DNA from: Coxiellaceae bacterium | Lineage (GTDB): Bacteria; Pseudomonadota; Gammaproteobacteria; Coxiellales; Coxiellaceae | DNA: 11,896 nt | Direction of reading: 5' to 3' | Assembly: GCA_014238445.1 (NCBI GenBank) | Contig: JABABC010000052.1 | Location: forward strand, 1-11,896 | Shown here: in pieces, positions 11,105 to 11,896 of the stretch | Position numbering within the stretch: position 1 is the first letter of the stretch | Layout: every line of letters begins with the position of its first letter | Position numbers and translations under genes: made by a program | The notes under the pieces: generated by a model | Told to the model about the DNA's origin: nothing | Seen by the model: only the letters and a program-made list of their open reading frames with translations | The model's database searches: none

Positions 11105-11896
11105 ATGAGTATAAAAAAAATATTACGTGTTTTAATGATAGTCAGTCTTCCGTTACTTCTAACGGCCTGTTCAAACAGCAGTGGGATTTGGTCTTCAGAT
11201 GTTGCAAATAATGCCGCATCAGCTAATAGCGATATATCGATTGGTTTTTTGGGCCAGTTATTCGGGACTGTGGGCTCAGTCGTTCAGGGAAATAACAATC
11301 AATTATTAGGCCAATTATTTTACCAGTTCAACATGGGTGTTTTAATGTTAATTGGCGTGTTTTTAATTTACACGGTGATAACTTCAGCCTTGCGTGGTGC
11401 TAATGAAGGGTCTTTTCAGGGTCAAGGCAAGAATGTGGCTTATAATTGCCTGAAAGTCGGTTTGGGTATCGCTATGATCCTTCCTAATGCTTCAACGGGT
11501 TATTGTTTAGTTCAAGAGTTGATGATGGATGTGACTGTTTCTGGTGTTCATTTAGCAGATAATGTTTGGAACACGGCACTGACTTATTTAGATGAGGGTC
11601 ATGCGGTGTGGTCTGATCCAACGAGCTCCAGTAATCAGGCGTCATCAATGATTAATGCGAATAGTTTTAATGCTTTTATGGGAAACTATAATAAGGATGA
11701 CACTAATAATGCAGCTGCCAGCCAGCTGGGTTTTAATGTCATGCAAATGGAGAACTGCATGCTTGGTGCTGGTATAACATCAGGTCCTACGATTGCTCTA
11801 GGTCAAGACAGTAATGATAGTAATAAATATTATTCCCAGTATCGATTTGCGGACAGTAATTCTGACCATGGTTGTGGTTCCATTGATTGGAGTGAA
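11105..11896 (+). CDS. dotA: Dot/Icm inner-membrane protein DotA, N-terminal part
   Basis: Polytopic inner-membrane protein of the Dot/Icm system (DotA/TraY family), required for effector translocation; Legionella DotA is about 1,050 residues, and 264 codons are seen before the window ends. The DotA N-terminal pattern is clear: ISIGFLGQLFGTVGSVVQGN (about 45-64), a membrane segment at about 76-95, a cytoplasmic EGSFQGQGKN stretch, LGIAMILPNASTGYCLVQ (about 120-137) and LADNVWNTAL. A large Asn/Ser-rich periplasmic loop then begins. The signal sequence ends LPLLLTAC-SNSS, a lipobox with C22, whereas Legionella DotA has an ordinary cleavable leader. The ATG at 11105 has only a weak GAG ribosome site; an ATG at 11100 stops after two codons. 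The gap to icmV is 46 bases, so co-transcription is likely. Confidence 0.95.
   Translation, partial: MSIKKILRVLMIVSLPLLLTACSNSSGIWSSDVANNAASANSDISIGFLGQLFGTVGSVVQGNNNQLLGQLFYQFNMGVLMLIGVFLIYTVITSALRGANEGSFQGQGKNVAYNCLKVGLGIAMILPNASTGYCLVQELMMDVTVSGVHLADNVWNTALTYLDEGHAVWSDPTSSSNQASSMINANSFNAFMGNYNKDDTNNAAASQLGFNVMQMENCMLGAGITSGPTIALGQDSNDSNKYYSQYRFADSNSDHGCGSIDWSE

Overview
The window comes from a gammaproteobacterium of the order Legionellales (Legionella/Coxiella/Rickettsiella relatives). The right-hand third carries part of a Dot/Icm type IVB secretion system (icmX, icmW, icmV and the start of dotA). The left and middle parts carry gammaproteobacterial housekeeping genes (ileS, lspA, ispH, pilE, tRNA-Lys, a TyrP-type permease, surE, nlpD, rpoS). 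Base composition looks moderate and even, and I see no insertion sequence, integrase, phage gene or CRISPR array. The genus cannot be fixed from the sequence alone.

Layout. 1-295 (minus): start of an isoleucyl-tRNA synthetase of the eukaryotic-like IleS2 type, divergent from lspA. 418-1941 (plus): lspA and ispH. 1917-2691 (minus): a type IV pilin-like gene and a small six-cysteine exported protein that converges on and overlaps ispH. 2857-2932 (plus): tRNA-Lys(UUU). 2958-4172 (minus): aromatic amino acid permease. 4354-7157 (plus): surE-nlpD-rpoS without pcm; this RpoS has an extra lysine-rich, histone H1-like N-terminal domain of about 110-130 residues. 7182-8026: divergent CBS-pair and zf-CHCC genes sharing one promoter region. 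8043-10334 (minus): icmW, an unrecognised exported protein, then icmX. 10627-11896 (plus): icmV and the first 264 codons of dotA, cut by the window edge.

How it fits together. icmW/icmX and icmV/dotA diverge from a 292-bp AT-rich region. Each direction carries a tandem TTAA-N7-TTAA motif like the binding site of PmrA, the response regulator known to control Dot/Icm genes in Legionella and Coxiella. In both cases the motif lies 11 bp upstream of a -10-like hexamer, so both operons are probably activated together. LspA would mature the lipoprotein NlpD and possibly DotA, whose N-terminus here carries a lipobox. The main novelties are the RpoS N-terminal domain, the exported gene inserted between icmW and icmX, and the DotA lipobox. 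I found no wholly new multi-gene system.
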